Part shown: positions 14,770 through 14,865 of the stretch, in pieces
How the letters are laid out: every line of letters begins with the position of its first letter
How positions within the stretch are numbered: position 1 is the first letter of the stretch
From: Desulfuromonas sp. SDB
GTDB taxonomy: Bacteria; SDB-A
Direction: 5' to 3'
NCBI GenBank assembly: GCA_001412365.1
Contig: LKUE01000296.1
Coordinates: 1-14,865, forward strand
Length of the DNA stretch: 14,865 nt
Notes under the pieces: model-generated
Told to the model about the DNA's origin: nothing
The model's database searches: none
What the model saw: only the letters and a program-made list of their open reading frames with translations
Made by a program: the position numbers and the translations under genes

Positions 14770-14797
14770 TTGACAAAAAGGTAAAAAAAGTTAAAAT
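14770..14797 (+). promoter_or_regulatory. Sigma-70-type promoter downstream of fusA
   Basis: A perfect TTGACA (14770-14775) is followed after 16 bp by TAAAAT (14792-14797), one base from TATAAT. The spacer is A-rich. Transcription would begin near 14804 toward the right edge and serve a gene outside the window; by analogy with the str order this could be another tuf or rpsJ, but nothing in view shows it. The remaining bases to 14865 contain no start with a ribosome site. They hold a 6-bp AT-rich stem (14826-14831 with 14836-14841, loop TTAT) and a 4-bp GGTG/CACC stem (14845-14848 with 14856-14859), both too weak to call. Confidence 0.75.
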
Positions 14798-14865
14798 AGT
14801 AACTCTTTTGCCCAACACACTATAGTATTGTTTATACAATAATTGGTGGTTTTTTCACCTTAAAC

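Noticed and set aside
1-14865. Open frames of 60-130 codons on the minus strand and in alternative plus frames
   Set aside because: All overlap strongly conserved genes, lack ribosome sites and recognisable domains, and are expected by chance in this base composition.
1-14865. Mobile elements, CRISPR arrays, prophage or defence genes
   Set aside because: No transposase, spaced repeats, attachment sites or foreign genes were seen; the window is fully accounted for by housekeeping genes.

Overview
The window is an uninterrupted, all-plus-strand bacterial housekeeping cluster that joins the classical 'rif' region (tuf, rpmG, tRNA-Trp, secE, nusG, rplK, rplA, rplJ, rplL, rpoB, rpoC) to the front of the 'str' region (rpsL, rpsG, fusA). 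It opens inside the 3' end of a tuf gene and closes about 100 bp after fusA, just past a good promoter for an unseen downstream gene. No mobile element, CRISPR array or foreign-looking gene was seen, and intergenic space is minimal, so the novelty lies in details of the conserved genes and junctions.

Organism: a bacterium with the standard genetic code (TGA ends secE and rpoB, and the only tRNA is tRNA-Trp with anticodon CCA). The DNA is moderately AT-rich, with frequent AGA/AGG arginine codons, strong Shine-Dalgarno sites and several TTG starts. The RNA polymerase is of the 'Gram-negative' architecture: the beta subunit has an insertion in the place of E. coli SI2 and beta' has an SI3-type insertion in the trigger loop. 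This argues against Firmicutes and Actinobacteria. Sequence details match no cultivated group I can name confidently; an uncultivated deep-branching phylum (Atribacterota- or Aerophobota-like, for example) is a guess.

Layout: 2-253 EF-Tu C-terminus; 263-415 L33; 421-497 tRNA-Trp; 523-723 SecE; 728-1486 NusG with a long acidic N-terminal tail; 1501-3597 the stalk and L1 proteins L11, L1, L10 and L7/L12; 3598-3740 a spacer with a 16-bp hairpin; 3741-7559 RpoB (probable TTG start); 7556-11710 RpoC (TTG start overlapping the rpoB stop); 11745-12606 S12 and S7; 12629-12658 a strong intrinsic terminator; 12669-14762 an atypical EF-G; 14770-14797 a promoter.

The genes supply the core of gene expression: RNA polymerase beta/beta', the elongation factor NusG that links polymerase and ribosome, the ribosomal stalk that recruits GTPases, two decoding-region 30S proteins, two translation GTPases, a tRNA and a translocon subunit. 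The points most worth a second look are the divergent EF-G in the normal fusA slot (domain IV tip residues changed), the terminator directly against its start codon with no Shine-Dalgarno, the roughly 76-residue acidic extension of NusG, the rplL-rpoB hairpin, and a Glu at the RpoB position that is nearly always Asp in the rifampicin pocket.
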